From: Prostheceraeus crozeri
Taxonomy: Eukaryota > Platyhelminthes > Polycladida > Euryleptidae
Assembly (NCBI GenBank): GCA_907163375.1
Contig: CAJQUW010003216.1
Location: 1-64,000, forward strand
Direction: 5' to 3'
DNA length: 64,000 bases
Numbering within the stretch: the stretch's first letter is position 1; each line of letters opens with the position of its first letter. The translations under genes and the position numbers were made by a program. Below the pieces are notes generated by a model, which was given only the letters and a program-made list of their open reading frames with translations, did not search any database and was not told the DNA's origin. Of the stretch, positions 50,464 to 60,099 are shown piece by piece.

Positions 50464-51077
50464 AGTTTGTAGATAACCATGGGAGTTTTCAAAATATCAC
50501 TTCGAAATCTAAATTCTTCCGGGCACTCCTGCGTAAAGTCAATGAATAAGTAACCGTGTGGTTTTTCAGTAGCTGCTTGAAAAATTTCAATTAAGGCTTT
50601 TGATCCTCTGGGTGCAACTTGTCGCGCTAAAATTTCAAATTGACTTTTATCTCGCGGATTCTTGAAAATAGCACAATAGTGTGTATTCAGGTTTCGTGTA
50701 CGAGCTTCTTTTCCATCAGGAAACAAATTTTGTGTGATATAGATGATAAAACACCTTTTATGATGTGCTGCACGAGTGAACATATCTGTAACATCTTTTG
50801 AATTCTTACTTTCTTTTAATAAATCATCCAATACAACAACATCATTAGACTGAAGTTAATCCTCTGCAATAATTCCTTCATGTCGAATAAAGTTGCGACT
50901 TTGCAATTCCTGAAACAGCGACGGTTGATAAATACCATAACACCAAATCACTCGATTGATAGGTTCCTTAAACAACTCCCTTCTTTTATCCAATAAATTC
51001 AGCGTGAAAACAGTTTTACCTGCATGAGATGGACCTGATACAGTCAGAACTTTATCACATTGAAGTCTGAAATCCAT
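50460..51077 (-). pseudogene. Packaging ATPase, copy C (nonsense codon)
   Basis: Starts at ATG 51077 and is the same length as B. Walker A GPSHAGKT is intact, but the Lys74 codon is TAA (about 50856-50858), just before the Walker B strand 'VVVLDD'. The downstream frame is open. Confidence 0.8.
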
Positions 51078-51108
51078 TTTAATACTTTGAGATTCAACAT
51101 TTGCATAA

Positions 51109-51474
51109 TTAACGTCTAGAGCCAAAGATATTACCCAATAGGTTACACATGACAGGAGCTAACATCGGTAGTAACGCTGGAAGGAAACCACCGTTTTGTG
51201 TTAGAGTTTTCCTCTTTCTTTGAAGGGTGAATTTAGGATTGGAGATGAAACGCAATTTCGTAGCATATCGCTTAAGTAGCTTTCGTTGTTTTGGTGCTAA
51301 TTTCTTCGTCCTCAACTTTCTCACATGAGAAATAATTTCACGAATGAATTTATCGTTAGGATGTTGTATAGCATTGTATCTCTGATTTGCTTTCATTCGT
51401 CGGAGAGCTTGAATGGCTGAAGAAAACTTTGAAGACTTTTGACTTTTACGTTTCGTCATTTTACGTTTCGCCAT
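51109..51474 (-). CDS. Small basic core-like protein (121 aa), separate from ATPase
   Basis: An Arg/Lys-rich protein ending in 'GGFLPALLPMLAP' and 'GNIFGSRR'. The hydrophobic patch after a basic region resembles the small core peptides of adenovirus-like genomes. It stops 31 bp before the ATPase ATG, so this is probably the ancestral two-gene state that B has fused by loss of one base. Confidence 0.55.
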   Translation of the reverse strand: MAKRKMTKRKSQKSSKFSSAIQALRRMKANQRYNAIQHPNDKFIREIISHVRKLRTKKLAPKQRKLLKRYATKLRFISNPKFTLQRKRKTLTQNGGFLPALLPMLAPVMCNLLGNIFGSRR

Positions 51475-51525
51475 TTTCCGTGTTAGTCTTTGCTAAAACC
51501 TATCTTTACCACATTTGCATAGGTA

Positions 51526-51849
51526 CTAACTATTGCGACATAAGTGACACTCGAAATGAGCAATATCACAGTGGCTACATTTGCAAAGTTGAATGCAATT
51601 ACGTTTGAAACAGCGTTGACAAAAAGCATGCTTACATCTCTTGAAGATGCGCTTTTCATTTCCATCCTTTCGCTTACATACATCACAACACATAGTTTCA
51701 CCGTTACTGATGTCTATAGCAAGTCTTTTTGAAGATATGAATTTGCTAGCCTCTTCTAAATAATAGACACATGTACAGAAGGAATATACTTCGAGAGTGA
51801 GCAGGCATAGCTCGAAAACCAGTTGTGCTACAATCAAGTACCACTGCAT
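51526..51849 (-). CDS. Membrane-anchored RING-finger protein, copy C (107 aa)
   Basis: One difference from B (Ile to Lys next to 'QRCF'). All zinc ligands and the hydrophobic N-terminus are kept. Confidence 0.55.
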   Translation of the reverse strand: MQWYLIVAQLVFELCLLTLEVYSFCTCVYYLEEASKFISSKRLAIDISNGETMCCDVCKRKDGNEKRIFKRCKHAFCQRCFKRNCIQLCKCSHCDIAHFECHLCRNS

Positions 51850-51851
51850 TT

Positions 51852-52261
51852 TCAATTTTTCTTTATGGAAAGTTGAATGTGAATATCTGAAATCGCTTCA
51901 ATCACTAGACTGCTGCCATGATGGTTAAATGCGTTAAGACGTTCAGCAATTTTTATCATATGTCTTTTAGAAATTCTTCGGGGTGATCTACCACTTCTAT
52001 TGAATAAGAAGCAAAATGGAAAGAGCGAGTTTCCACCTCTTCCTTTCCAAAATGACTAAACTTAATTTTCGCAACTAATCGCGCCATGACAATGCTATGA
52101 GAGAATGTATTCATTAACTGTAGAAATAGAGTGCTAGCATCATTGACCACTGCTTCGATGTCGGTCTCATCTTTATGAAAATTTATCACATAATCTTGAA
52201 CAGCTCCTTTTAAACTTTGACTATGAAAATGTAATGTTCCGCAGTCGTTTGAGAAAGACAT
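51852..52261 (-). pseudogene. PolB-N-like protein, copy C (frameshift)
   Basis: A missing base near 51963 ends the frame after 'EEFLKDI'. The downstream 'FN-H-S-LV' part is still readable in another frame. Confidence 0.5.
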
Positions 52262-52348
52262 GATCGCCCTTTAACTAACCCATCCATTGCATGAAAACAA
52301 CAACTCTTCTCATAGTAACATTTATTGAATAATAGTAACAAGCATGCA

Positions 52349-52900
52349 TTATAAATCAATGGTTTGAAAGAGATAAAATAGATACAGCTGGTAACTATCA
52401 TACAGCGAGCAATGATAACCATACAGGACTTTGGCAGTGTTGAGGTAAGGAGGAAAGAAGCATTGGTTATGAACGTAGTTACTACAACGAACAGACAAAA
52501 TAGGAACAGACAAATCCTTAAAACGTTTCGTGACTTCATGATAGTGTTGATTCACTCTACTATCCCAAGGCGGGAGCAAAATATCATCATCAATGATTAG
52601 ATTGGGAAATACTTTCCTCTCCTTACCAGGATTATTACAAAAGATGCGTATAACATTGAAAGCAGTTAACCATCGTTTAAAGTCAATAAGAAGAGCACTG
52701 TCACAAGAAAAGCCATAGTCTTGTAAATATTTCAGATTAAGTCCATGAATGTGTTTTCTCGCCCATTGATCAACATTGGGATCACAGTTGGCATGTTGAT
52801 GATAGACACTAACAATCTGATATGTCCAATTGTTCATGGCAATAGCACTGAGCTCCTGTACAGGTTCACCCTCACAATCCATAAAAATGATGATAGAAGC
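52349..52900 (-). CDS. DEDDh-type exonuclease-like protein, intact in C
   Basis: The exon begins after acceptor 'ccgttttag' with GCT-TCT at 52900 and is in frame with 'SIIIFMDCEGEPVQELSAI' (hydrophobic strand, D-x-E). The C-terminus has 'HCSLYD' (H-x4-D). By family knowledge such enzymes remove nucleotides from 3' ends of DNA or RNA; whether this one proofreads, degrades host RNA or processes termini is unknown. A motif II Asp is not clear. A leader ATG (53867-53869, shared with the upstream gene) is the likely start; otherwise ATG 52882 would cut into motif I. Confidence 0.5.
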   Translation of the reverse strand, partial: ASIIIFMDCEGEPVQELSAIAMNNWTYQIVSVYHQHANCDPNVDQWARKHIHGLNLKYLQDYGFSCDSALLIDFKRWLTAFNVIRIFCNNPGKERKVFPNLIIDDDILLPPWDSRVNQHYHEVTKRFKDLSVPILSVRCSNYVHNQCFFPPYLNTAKVLYGYHCSLYDSYQLYLFYLFQTIDL

Positions 52901-52934
52901 CTAAAACGGAAATTTACACATCTAAGGAAACGTT

Positions 52935-53060
52935 CTATAACATATTACAAAATGAAGAATTACATCGATGCTTTTCACGACAAAATACACAAATGATATG
53001 ATGGCAACGAAGAAGTAAAATGTATCTAATAAGACCACGTCCACGACACTCAAAGCACAT
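52935..53060 (-). CDS. Small RING-like cysteine protein, copy C (41 aa)
   Basis: All Cys/His ligands are as in B, with two other residues changed. Confidence 0.4.
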   Translation of the reverse strand: MCFECRGRGLIRYILLLRCHHIICVFCREKHRCNSSFCNML

Positions 53061-53094
53061 AAGCGAATTGTCATAGGGTAGAGTTAGAAAAAGA

Positions 53095-53869
53095 CTAGTA
53101 ATTCTCCTTCTTTGATTTGCGTTTGGAGGTAGCATTCTTGTCCGACTTGCGCTTCGTACCACTGCTGTTAAGGATTTGATCAATTATGTCATCCACGTTG
53201 GGTGGTTTTGGAATATATAGGATGGATTCCATATGCATGGAGAGAGAGGCTATTTTATTATCCTTGTGTCTACCATAATATAGCCCATTCACTTTGAAAA
53301 GGATATCCCAAGTACCTTCTCCGAGCTCGTTGCATGTGATGGGTATTGATTGATCTCCCTCCTTCTTATAGTAAGTACACCAATGTGATACCGGTAGGCA
53401 AATGTGATTACCATCCCAAATCTTTCTATAGGGAGTATCCTTGTCATCTCTCGCCTTCCACTCTTGAGCAAGAGGAGTAGGAATGTCCATATTTAATGTC
53501 ACGTACTCCTCAATAATATCAAGTTGGCGGCGAATGTACGGACTCACGGGGATCAGTATGTAGTCCCCATACTGATTGCGCATTATCTTGACATCAGTGG
53601 AAGGGAGCATTCCCGTTTGGAGTACTACTCTATGATCGTCATAACACAAGAGTTGTTTAAATTTACGCTGTAGCGGTGTAGGATTATGTACCTTGGTTGT
53701 TTCTTCCACTGGCCTCAGTTGTAGATGATCTGATCGTAGCGAACCTTGTAAAGTTTGACCGCCATTTTGTCCTACTAGTGCAGCAGATGGAGTAGATGCC
53801 TGAAAATGAAAAAGACTGTATTAAGTTTACGTTCAAGGGAGGAGAGGGAGGGAATTAGCGACTTACCAT
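53095..53869 (-). CDS. Spliced early-position protein, unknown function, copy C (235 aa)
   Basis: ATG 53867-53869, intron 53800-53866 (67 bp), exon 2 53095-53799. Splice sites and reading frame are identical to B. Confidence 0.65.
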
Positions 53870-53974
53870 TTTAGTTGGATAATAGAACAGGGAAGTAGAG
53901 AGAGAGAGAGAAAATGTGCATCCGTCACTCGTGTGATTCAAGGATGGAATGATTCTCACTGTGGAAGGCTCGCT

Positions 53975-54021
53975 ATTTATATAGAAATGCTTGATTCTCA
54001 TTGGATGATGATCCTCATTGG
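53975..54021 (-). promoter_or_regulatory. CCAAT-CCAAT-TATA promoter, copy C
   Basis: Minus-strand TATAAAT at about 53975-53981, CCAAT at 54000-54004 and 54017-54021; mirror of 5532-5578. Confidence 0.5.
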
Positions 54022-54039
54022 ACAATAACATCAAGCTGA

Positions 54040-55106
54040 TTCCAAATCTGGCCTCCGTTTTCCCATCCGATGCTTCGTTTTGACGCTAGAGCCCAAAAGT
54101 CCAAAATTCTAACTCTGTCGCTTTTCGCCAATCTCCCAAAATCTTAAATGGTGTCTCACATCTAAACGAAGACAGATATGAACAAGCCGTGTCTTTCAGT
54201 GAATTTGTCTCACTCTTAGCTTTCAAACGAGCTATTGCACGACAAAATCCGTCCACTGGAAGCAAAGTTGGAAGGTAAGTGCCGAGGGGGGGGACGTCAG
54301 CGAAAATTTTTCTCTCCGATTGCTTTCAAATTCACCATACCGATGCAGAATTTCACGCTGATTCCAAATCTGAAATCCGTTTTCCCATCCGATGCTTTGT
54401 TTTGAAGCTACAGCCCAAAACGTCCAAAATTCTAACTCTGTCGTTTTTTCGAAAAATTTTGAAAATTTTTTTCTCGCCGATTGACTTGAAACTCACCATG
54501 TTGATAGAGAATTTGACGCTGATTCCAAATCTGAAATCAGTTTTCCCATCCGATGCTTCGTTTTGAAGCTACAGCCCAAAACGTCCAAAATTCTAACTCT
54601 GTCGTTTTTCGCCAATCTCCCAAAATCTTAAATGGCGTCTCACATCTAAACGAAGACAGATATGAGCAAGCCGATTCTTTCAGTGAATTTGTCTCACTCT
54701 TAGCTTTCAAACGAGCTATTGCACGACAAAATCCGTCCACTGGAAGCAAAGTTGGAAGGTCGGTGCCGAGGGGGGGGGACGTCAGCGAAAATTTTTCTCT
54801 CCGATTGCTTTCAAATTCACCATACCGATGCAGAATTTCACGCTGAATCCGAATCTGGCCTCCGTTTTCCAATCCGATGCTTCGTTTTGAAGCTACAGCC
54901 CAAAACGTCCAAAATTCTAACTCTGTCGTTTTTTCGAAAAATGTTGAAAATGTTTTCTCTCCGATTGACTTGAAACTCACCATGTTGATAGAGAATTTGA
55001 CGCTGATTCCAAATCTGAAATCCGTTTTCCCATCCGATGCTTCGTTTTGAAGCTACAGCCCAAAACGTCCAAAATTCTAACTCTGTTGTTTTTCGACAAT
55101 CTCCCA
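54040..55106 (-). repeat. Expanded subterminal repeat modules, right end of C
   Basis: At least three module copies, with G runs at about 54286 and 54770 and 'gatgcttcgttttgaagctacagcccaa' words repeated near 54390, 54555, 54880 and 55035. The B end (5128-5519) has fewer, so module number varies. Confidence 0.65.
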
Positions 55107-55666
55107 AAATCTTAAATGGCGTCTGACATCTAAACAAAGACAGATATGAGCAAGCCGATTTTTTCACTGAATTTGTCTCACTCTTAGCTTTCAAACGAGC
55201 TATTGCACGACAAAATCCGTCCACTGGAAGCAAAGTTGGAAGGTCGGTGCCGAGGGGGGGGACGTCAGCGAAAATTTTTCTCTCCGATTGACTTGAAACT
55301 CACCATACCGATGCAGAATTTCGCGCTGAATCCGAATCTGGCCTCCGTTTTCACATCCGAGCACTGCTTCCACTCGAAACAGCCCATTTTCAACCCAACA
55401 TTCATCAGATTGCACGAAAAACATCACACACTATAGCCTCAAGACAAAACCTGGCGGTCGTCCAAGTCCACCACGACACTCTGTCGTTCCAGAGGGGGGG
55501 GGCGTCAGCGAACCTTTCGGACCAACTTGGCCGGCAGACCACGACAGACCTCTGTCGTTCCAGAGGGGGGGAGTCAGACTCAAAGCACCACGGCGGCCGA
55601 CCACGACACTCTGTCGTTCCAGAGGGGGGGGGGCGCCGGTCGGGTGTTCGCCGTTTTCTTACTACT
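55107..55666 (-). repeat. Right TIR of C
   Basis: Inverted copy of 33810-34371, ending CTTACTACT at 55666. Confidence 0.85.
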
Positions 55667-55701
55667 TTCATGAGACCACAATAAATAAAGATGAAAATAA
55701 A

Positions 55702-58242
55702 TCAGAAGAAATCGTTGCTCGTGCCATTTGCTACACCACAAATCCATGGGAAAAAAGCGTTCGAGCGTCTAGCGGTTGATGAGAAAGGAACCCGAAGGTG
55801 TTCAGTATTAGGAAGTCGGACTGGAACCATGTCATGCAGCGGATAAGTTGAAAATTTCTCACAAACCTTTAAAAATTGAAGTCCATGCTCTTTGAAAACT
55901 GAAGTTAATGGAGGAAATGCGTCACAAAAACAATCGATTCCGCAAATTAGTCGATGGGCTTTCTTCTGAAACCTCTCAAGCTTTGCCATCAAGAGTTTCG
56001 GTAAATTACCATACGTAGGACTTGCATACAGGAAAAGAGAAGTTATAATCGCATGATATACAGTAATCAGTTCCCTTTTGCTCAGCACAGATCTTAAACA
56101 AAACACTATATAAAGTCTTTGCGCGGCTCTCTTCAAAATGGTACTTATTTGATCTTGCCAAGACAGAGAGTCGGAAAACACAAAACCGAGAATACATAAT
56201 CGAGACACTCGAGCAAAAATAGGTGGAAACATCTGGTCAACTCGCAAAGTGGATCTCTGAACAAACAGTTCCTGACATTTATTCAAATTTAGCATAAGTC
56301 CAGCATTAAAAAACTTTTCTTTAATTAAATCAGTCTGTAGCGGATACTGTGATAATGAGTGAATTTTCTCAATTATTGTAACATCATCAGCGTATTTAAC
56401 ACACTGTACGGTGCTCGACTTGAAGTCAATAGTTGACATAAATGCCGCAAATAGAAAGGGGCCTAAAACAGACCCTTGCGGTACACCGGAATCAGTGCAC
56501 AATAAGGAACCATAGTTGCCATGGATACGAACTTTAAAACATCTGTTACACAAATACGATTTCAACCACAGAAGAAGACCGTGGTCAAAGCCAGAGGTTC
56601 CAAGGAAGTTCACAAGTCGATTGAAGTGAAGTCGATCGAACGCCTTGGAAATATCCAGGGCAGTAATGCGAACAGCCATAGTTTGCGCCTCGTCCAAATA
56701 AATAGTCACAAGATTATGAATTTCAACCAAAGCTGATGAAGTGGAGCCATGAGGTCTATATGCATGTTGGTTGCTACCATACAGTTGAACCAATTTATCT
56801 TTCACATCAGGCAGCACAAGACGCTCAAAGATCTTACCAATGATTGATAGCAGTGAAATAGGACAAAAATCCTTCAATCCTGGCCTAGATTTCTTCGGAA
56901 TAGGCTGTACAATGGCAGATTTGAAGGAGTCAGGAAAGGTTCTTGTTCGTATGGAGAGATTGAATAACATGCATAGTGGTCTGTACAAGAAATCGGCACC
57001 AACTTTCAAAAGTCTCGCTGGAATATGGTCAGGTCCACAAGCTTTTCCAATATCTAGACGAAGTAGCTCCCTCAAAACATCCTGCTCAGATATCACAAAA
57101 TCCCAATGATCCTCGGTAAATGGCATGAGCTCAACATCCGAAGTATGGTTAAAGTTTTTCTGAAACTCTTCGGTCAATTCGCGCAGTAACTCGTTGTCGC
57201 TCGAAAACTGATTTCGAAGATGTAGGAAGGGATCGGAAACAGGGGAACTTTTTACCTCATTCACAATTTTCCAAAGATCGTTGATGTTCTGCTTGTACTT
57301 ATCTGCCCAAGCCCGTTTTGCTTTGATAATTTCGCTTTTTACTTTGTCCTTGAAATGATTGAAAAGTGGCCAATCTCGACGTCTGAAGGCCTCCCACCTC
57401 TTATTTATTAGAAGTTTAAGAAGTGGAGTAATCCAAGGCTTATCTCTTGATGTTAGAGTCACCATTTCGTGCGGAATCACGCTCATAGAATAGTAAAGAC
57501 GCCGATAGAAAAGGTTGCACATATCATTCACAGATCCAGCATCTTCAATCACAGAGAAATCAGTCGAGACCAATCGAGATACAAAATTCTTTAAATGAGA
57601 TTCACGAAAGTCCCACACAGGAAAAGATTTTTTAGTCAGGTCACCAACTGAATATTTTGATGCTCGTAGAAAGATAGAATTATGGTCAGAATTGCTTATC
57701 GGAGGACCTACCTCAGCAAACTCCTCGAAAAAATCACACAATTTTGCATCGATGAATATTCTATCCAAAATTGAATTAGCACGGGTTGGGATATTGACCT
57801 TATCCTTTAAAGCCGTTTCTTCCTCAAAAATGGCACATGGAAAATCGTTGAAATCACCGGCGACGATAACGTTAAAGTCAGATTCGACAGTCATGACATA
57901 GTCTAATTCATTGCAGATGCTATTAGATATCTTTCGTTGCTCGTCTCTGCACAGACTCGGTGGGATATAGGCGACACAGCAAATAACTTTATGAAAAGAA
58001 AACTGCAGTTTCACAAATAAAACTTCACAGGATAATGGAGGGCTGAAGACAGGAATATGCAAATTTGAGTGTATGCAATCTTTCACCCATAAACATACGC
58101 CGCCTCCCTTACGATTTCTACGATCTTGACGATAGAATCGGTAATTTGGGATGTTGAAAAGTTGGTCACTCATCAAATCAGTTAGCCATGACTCAGTCAC
58201 CATTACAAGTCCAGGATTGAAAGTACTGATTGTGGAACACAA
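55702..58242 (-). CDS. LINE 2 ORF2: endonuclease and reverse transcriptase (846+ aa)
   Basis: Endonuclease motifs 'VTESWL', 'VAGDFNDFP' and 'SNSDHNSIF'; reverse transcriptase motifs 'LKDFCPISLLSI', 'ALDISKAFDRLH', 'GVPQGSVLGPFLF' and catalytic 'YADD'. The endonuclease opening motif 'NSRSLLPKF' lies upstream of 58242 in the same frame, so translation must begin at about 58300 or earlier, overlapping ORF1; no clear ATG is seen there, and coupling by reinitiation or frameshift is likely. Confidence 0.85.
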   Translation of the reverse strand: MCSTISTFNPGLVMVTESWLTDLMSDQLFNIPNYRFYRQDRRNRKGGGVCLWVKDCIHSNLHIPVFSPPLSCEVLFVKLQFSFHKVICCVAYIPPSLCRDEQRKISNSICNELDYVMTVESDFNVIVAGDFNDFPCAIFEEETALKDKVNIPTRANSILDRIFIDAKLCDFFEEFAEVGPPISNSDHNSIFLRASKYSVGDLTKKSFPVWDFRESHLKNFVSRLVSTDFSVIEDAGSVNDMCNLFYRRLYYSMSVIPHEMVTLTSRDKPWITPLLKLLINKRWEAFRRRDWPLFNHFKDKVKSEIIKAKRAWADKYKQNINDLWKIVNEVKSSPVSDPFLHLRNQFSSDNELLRELTEEFQKNFNHTSDVELMPFTEDHWDFVISEQDVLRELLRLDIGKACGPDHIPARLLKVGADFLYRPLCMLFNLSIRTRTFPDSFKSAIVQPIPKKSRPGLKDFCPISLLSIIGKIFERLVLPDVKDKLVQLYGSNQHAYRPHGSTSSALVEIHNLVTIYLDEAQTMAVRITALDISKAFDRLHFNRLVNFLGTSGFDHGLLLWLKSYLCNRCFKVRIHGNYGSLLCTDSGVPQGSVLGPFLFAAFMSTIDFKSSTVQCVKYADDVTIIEKIHSLSQYPLQTDLIKEKFFNAGLMLNLNKCQELFVQRSTLRVDQMFPPIFARVSRLCILGFVFSDSLSWQDQISTILKRAAQRLYIVFCLRSVLSKRELITVYHAIITSLFLYASPTYGNLPKLLMAKLERFQKKAHRLICGIDCFCDAFPPLTSVFKEHGLQFLKVCEKFSTYPLHDMVPVRLPNTEHLRVPFSSTARRSNAFFPWICGVANGTSNDFF

Positions 58243-59159
58243 TTCTTCAAATTTTGGCAGAAGGGAACGAGAGTTGAATAGAAATATTGAAATATTGTCA
58301 ATACTATCACTAAAAGCTGTTGCCGAAAATTTTGTAGGTCGGACCGTTTCACTATCTTTCCTTGGTAGATGACCACATCTTCATTATTTTGACGACGTGT
58401 CTTCAGCTGAAGTCGCAAAACCCTGTTTCGTTCTTGCTCAGTAGGCGTTAGATCTTGGTTTATAAATACTCTATTAAAGTCTGAAGAACTGCGAAGGTTT
58501 TTTGACACTTTCATGATTTCATTCTTCTTGCTTAAGTCTTTCACACTAATCTTCAATAACCGAGGTCCATTGCTTCGAGGTTTACCAACCCTCCTGCACA
58601 AAGATACCCCAGCGTTGGAAACTTCGAGCTCATCAAAAATATATTCAACTTGAGACGAATCGAACTTGGTTCGTTCATCAACAGAACCTGTACACTGTTC
58701 CGGAATTCCACGTAATATCAGATTATTCATCCTCGATAATCGTCCTTGAAATTCTTCCATACAAAAGTCAACGCTTTTCAACATGCCATTCTGTATTTTT
58801 GTCATCTCCTGCTTAATCATGTCAACCTCCAAAGTAAGCTGACTATGATTTGTACGTATATTTTCGATAGAATTTTCAATTGCCACAATGCGGGCCGACA
58901 AGGCATTTTCCATTTCCCTCAAGTCCGTTCGAATTGTTGTTATCACAGAAACACGAGATTCCTCAATTAGAGTTTTTAATTCTGAGAAATGTGCAGCAGA
59001 AATAGATCCTGCACGTGTGCTACGTAAGGTCGTCGGCTTATCTTTACCAGTCGCTTTATCAGTCGCTTTATCTCTAACGTTTGATGGCGAATCCATAGTT
59101 CGGAAAGGTGGCAAGATTTGAATCAAGGCCAAAATGATACAAGATTGAATTGCCGACAA
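58203..59159 (-). CDS. LINE 2 ORF1 protein (coiled coil and RRM-like)
   Basis: The region around 'MDSPSNVRDKATDKATG' (ATG near 59096) precedes a coiled coil (~60-125 from there) and an RRM-like region with 'MNNLILRGIPEQ', 'VSLCRRVGKPRSNGPRLLKI' and 'FNRVFINQDLTPTEQ'. That is the usual build of an ORF1 RNA chaperone. The first ~20 residues of the longest frame are probably not translated. No zinc knuckle or PHD finger is seen, unlike the LINE in B. Confidence 0.7.
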   Translation of the reverse strand: MSAIQSCIILALIQILPPFRTMDSPSNVRDKATDKATGKDKPTTLRSTRAGSISAAHFSELKTLIEESRVSVITTIRTDLREMENALSARIVAIENSIENIRTNHSQLTLEVDMIKQEMTKIQNGMLKSVDFCMEEFQGRLSRMNNLILRGIPEQCTGSVDERTKFDSSQVEYIFDELEVSNAGVSLCRRVGKPRSNGPRLLKISVKDLSKKNEIMKVSKNLRSSSDFNRVFINQDLTPTEQERNRVLRLQLKTRRQNNEDVVIYQGKIVKRSDLQNFRQQLLVIVLTIFQYFYSTLVPFCQNLKNCVPQSVLSILDL

Positions 59160-59537
59160 ATTAGCATCTTAATCAACTCGACCACTGAATCAACGTTGAA
59201 AAAGCGATTCAATAGGTTTACTTAACTCGATCTTCAACAGCTATGTTGATGAAAGGACACCAATTAGTGACGTCAGAATTCAATGTTACAGAGTCACAAC
59301 GGAAAGAGACCGATGAACAATATTCTATCGGCATAGGAATCTAGAAAGAACGGTGCACGTAGGGATAATTCCAGATGTAGACGATGAAGGCCAACAGCAC
59401 AGCGATGAGAAGCACAGAACGATGAGTACACAGGCGAAAAATTCAGGAAAATTGATCCACAGAAACCGAAGATAACCACAAAGACAGTAACTGACAACAG
59501 AGAGCGCGCAGACCGACCGTTCACGGACACGTTACCA

Positions 59538-59781
59538 GAAGCTCGCCTGATTAAGTCTCTACGCCCAAGCATCAACCGAAAACACGAGCTCCCAAATTTC
59601 TGAACACTTTTATAAGAACTCAGCTTTATTGCGGCATATTTAACCTGGGGCATCAAAACTATATTTTATCTAAGCCCTTCAGAAGTGTCTGCGGCACGAA
59701 GCGCCGGCTGTTTTTAAATCATTTTATTAAAAACCGGTCAATAAATCGAAGGAGAGAATATTGGATTTTCTCTGTCATAAT
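59538..59781 (+). mobile_element. Penelope-like element, right end
   Basis: Continues the GIY-YIG frame of 33407-33637 ('EARLIKSLRPSI' then a stop) and the 3' UTR. Bases 59542-59781 are an inverted repeat of 33021-33262, so the PLE ends point outward on both sides. Confidence 0.65.
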
Positions 59782-60099
59782 GAACAACCTCCTGTACATG
59801 ACCATCAACTGCATAATATTATTTACCAAGACGTTGTAATATGTACTGAAAAATATGAAATTATAAAAACATTAACACCCATAATGGTTAATTATAATAA
59901 TTATAAAGGACGCGGTTTTACTTCTGGATATCAACAGCAGTTACAGGTGTTACAGCAGCAATATCAACAGCAGTTACAGATGTTATAGCAGCAATATCAA
60001 CAACAGTTACAGATGTTAATGCAACCAGCACAAGCAAATATGCTACTCAAGCAAATATATATGATATTATCAAGGTCATTACATATTGCGTAAAGATAT
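59782..60099 (+). other. D-element remnant with CAA/CAG-rich 33-bp repeats
   Basis: An open stretch to 59988 ends in three copies of a ~33-bp unit (about 59925-60020) encoding Gln/Leu-rich 'YQQQLQVLQQQ'. It may be part of the broken PolB or an unrelated microsatellite expansion. No function is visible. Confidence 0.3.

Larger units (their letters stand above)
33810..55666 (-). mobile_element. Polinton/Maverick element C (21.9 kb), inverted copy of B
   Basis: Same termini, gene order and introns as B, read in the opposite direction and without the capsid LINE. Flanks TTTATG (33804-33809) and TTCATG (55667-55672) fit the 6-bp Polinton target duplication with one mismatch. Lesions: nonsense in ATPase; nonsense and frameshifts in PolB; a deletion in the protease; frameshifts in both penton-like genes and in the PolB-N-like gene. 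Confidence 0.9.
55667..59537 (-). mobile_element. LINE 2 (CR1-like non-LTR retrotransposon), main body
   Basis: On the minus strand: 5' UTR (59160-59537), ORF1, ORF2, then a 3' UTR interrupted by Polinton C at 55667 and continued at 33638-33809. Both ORFs are open, so it is fairly young. The insertion lies in a PLE between copies of GAAG. Confidence 0.75.

Noticed and set aside
56521-57109. Plus-strand ORFs within LINE 2
   Set aside because: Antisense shadows of the reverse transcriptase ORF.
59294-59656. 120-codon minus-strand ORF
   Set aside because: Crosses the LINE 5' UTR/PLE junction and is antisense to the PLE end, so it cannot be one gene.
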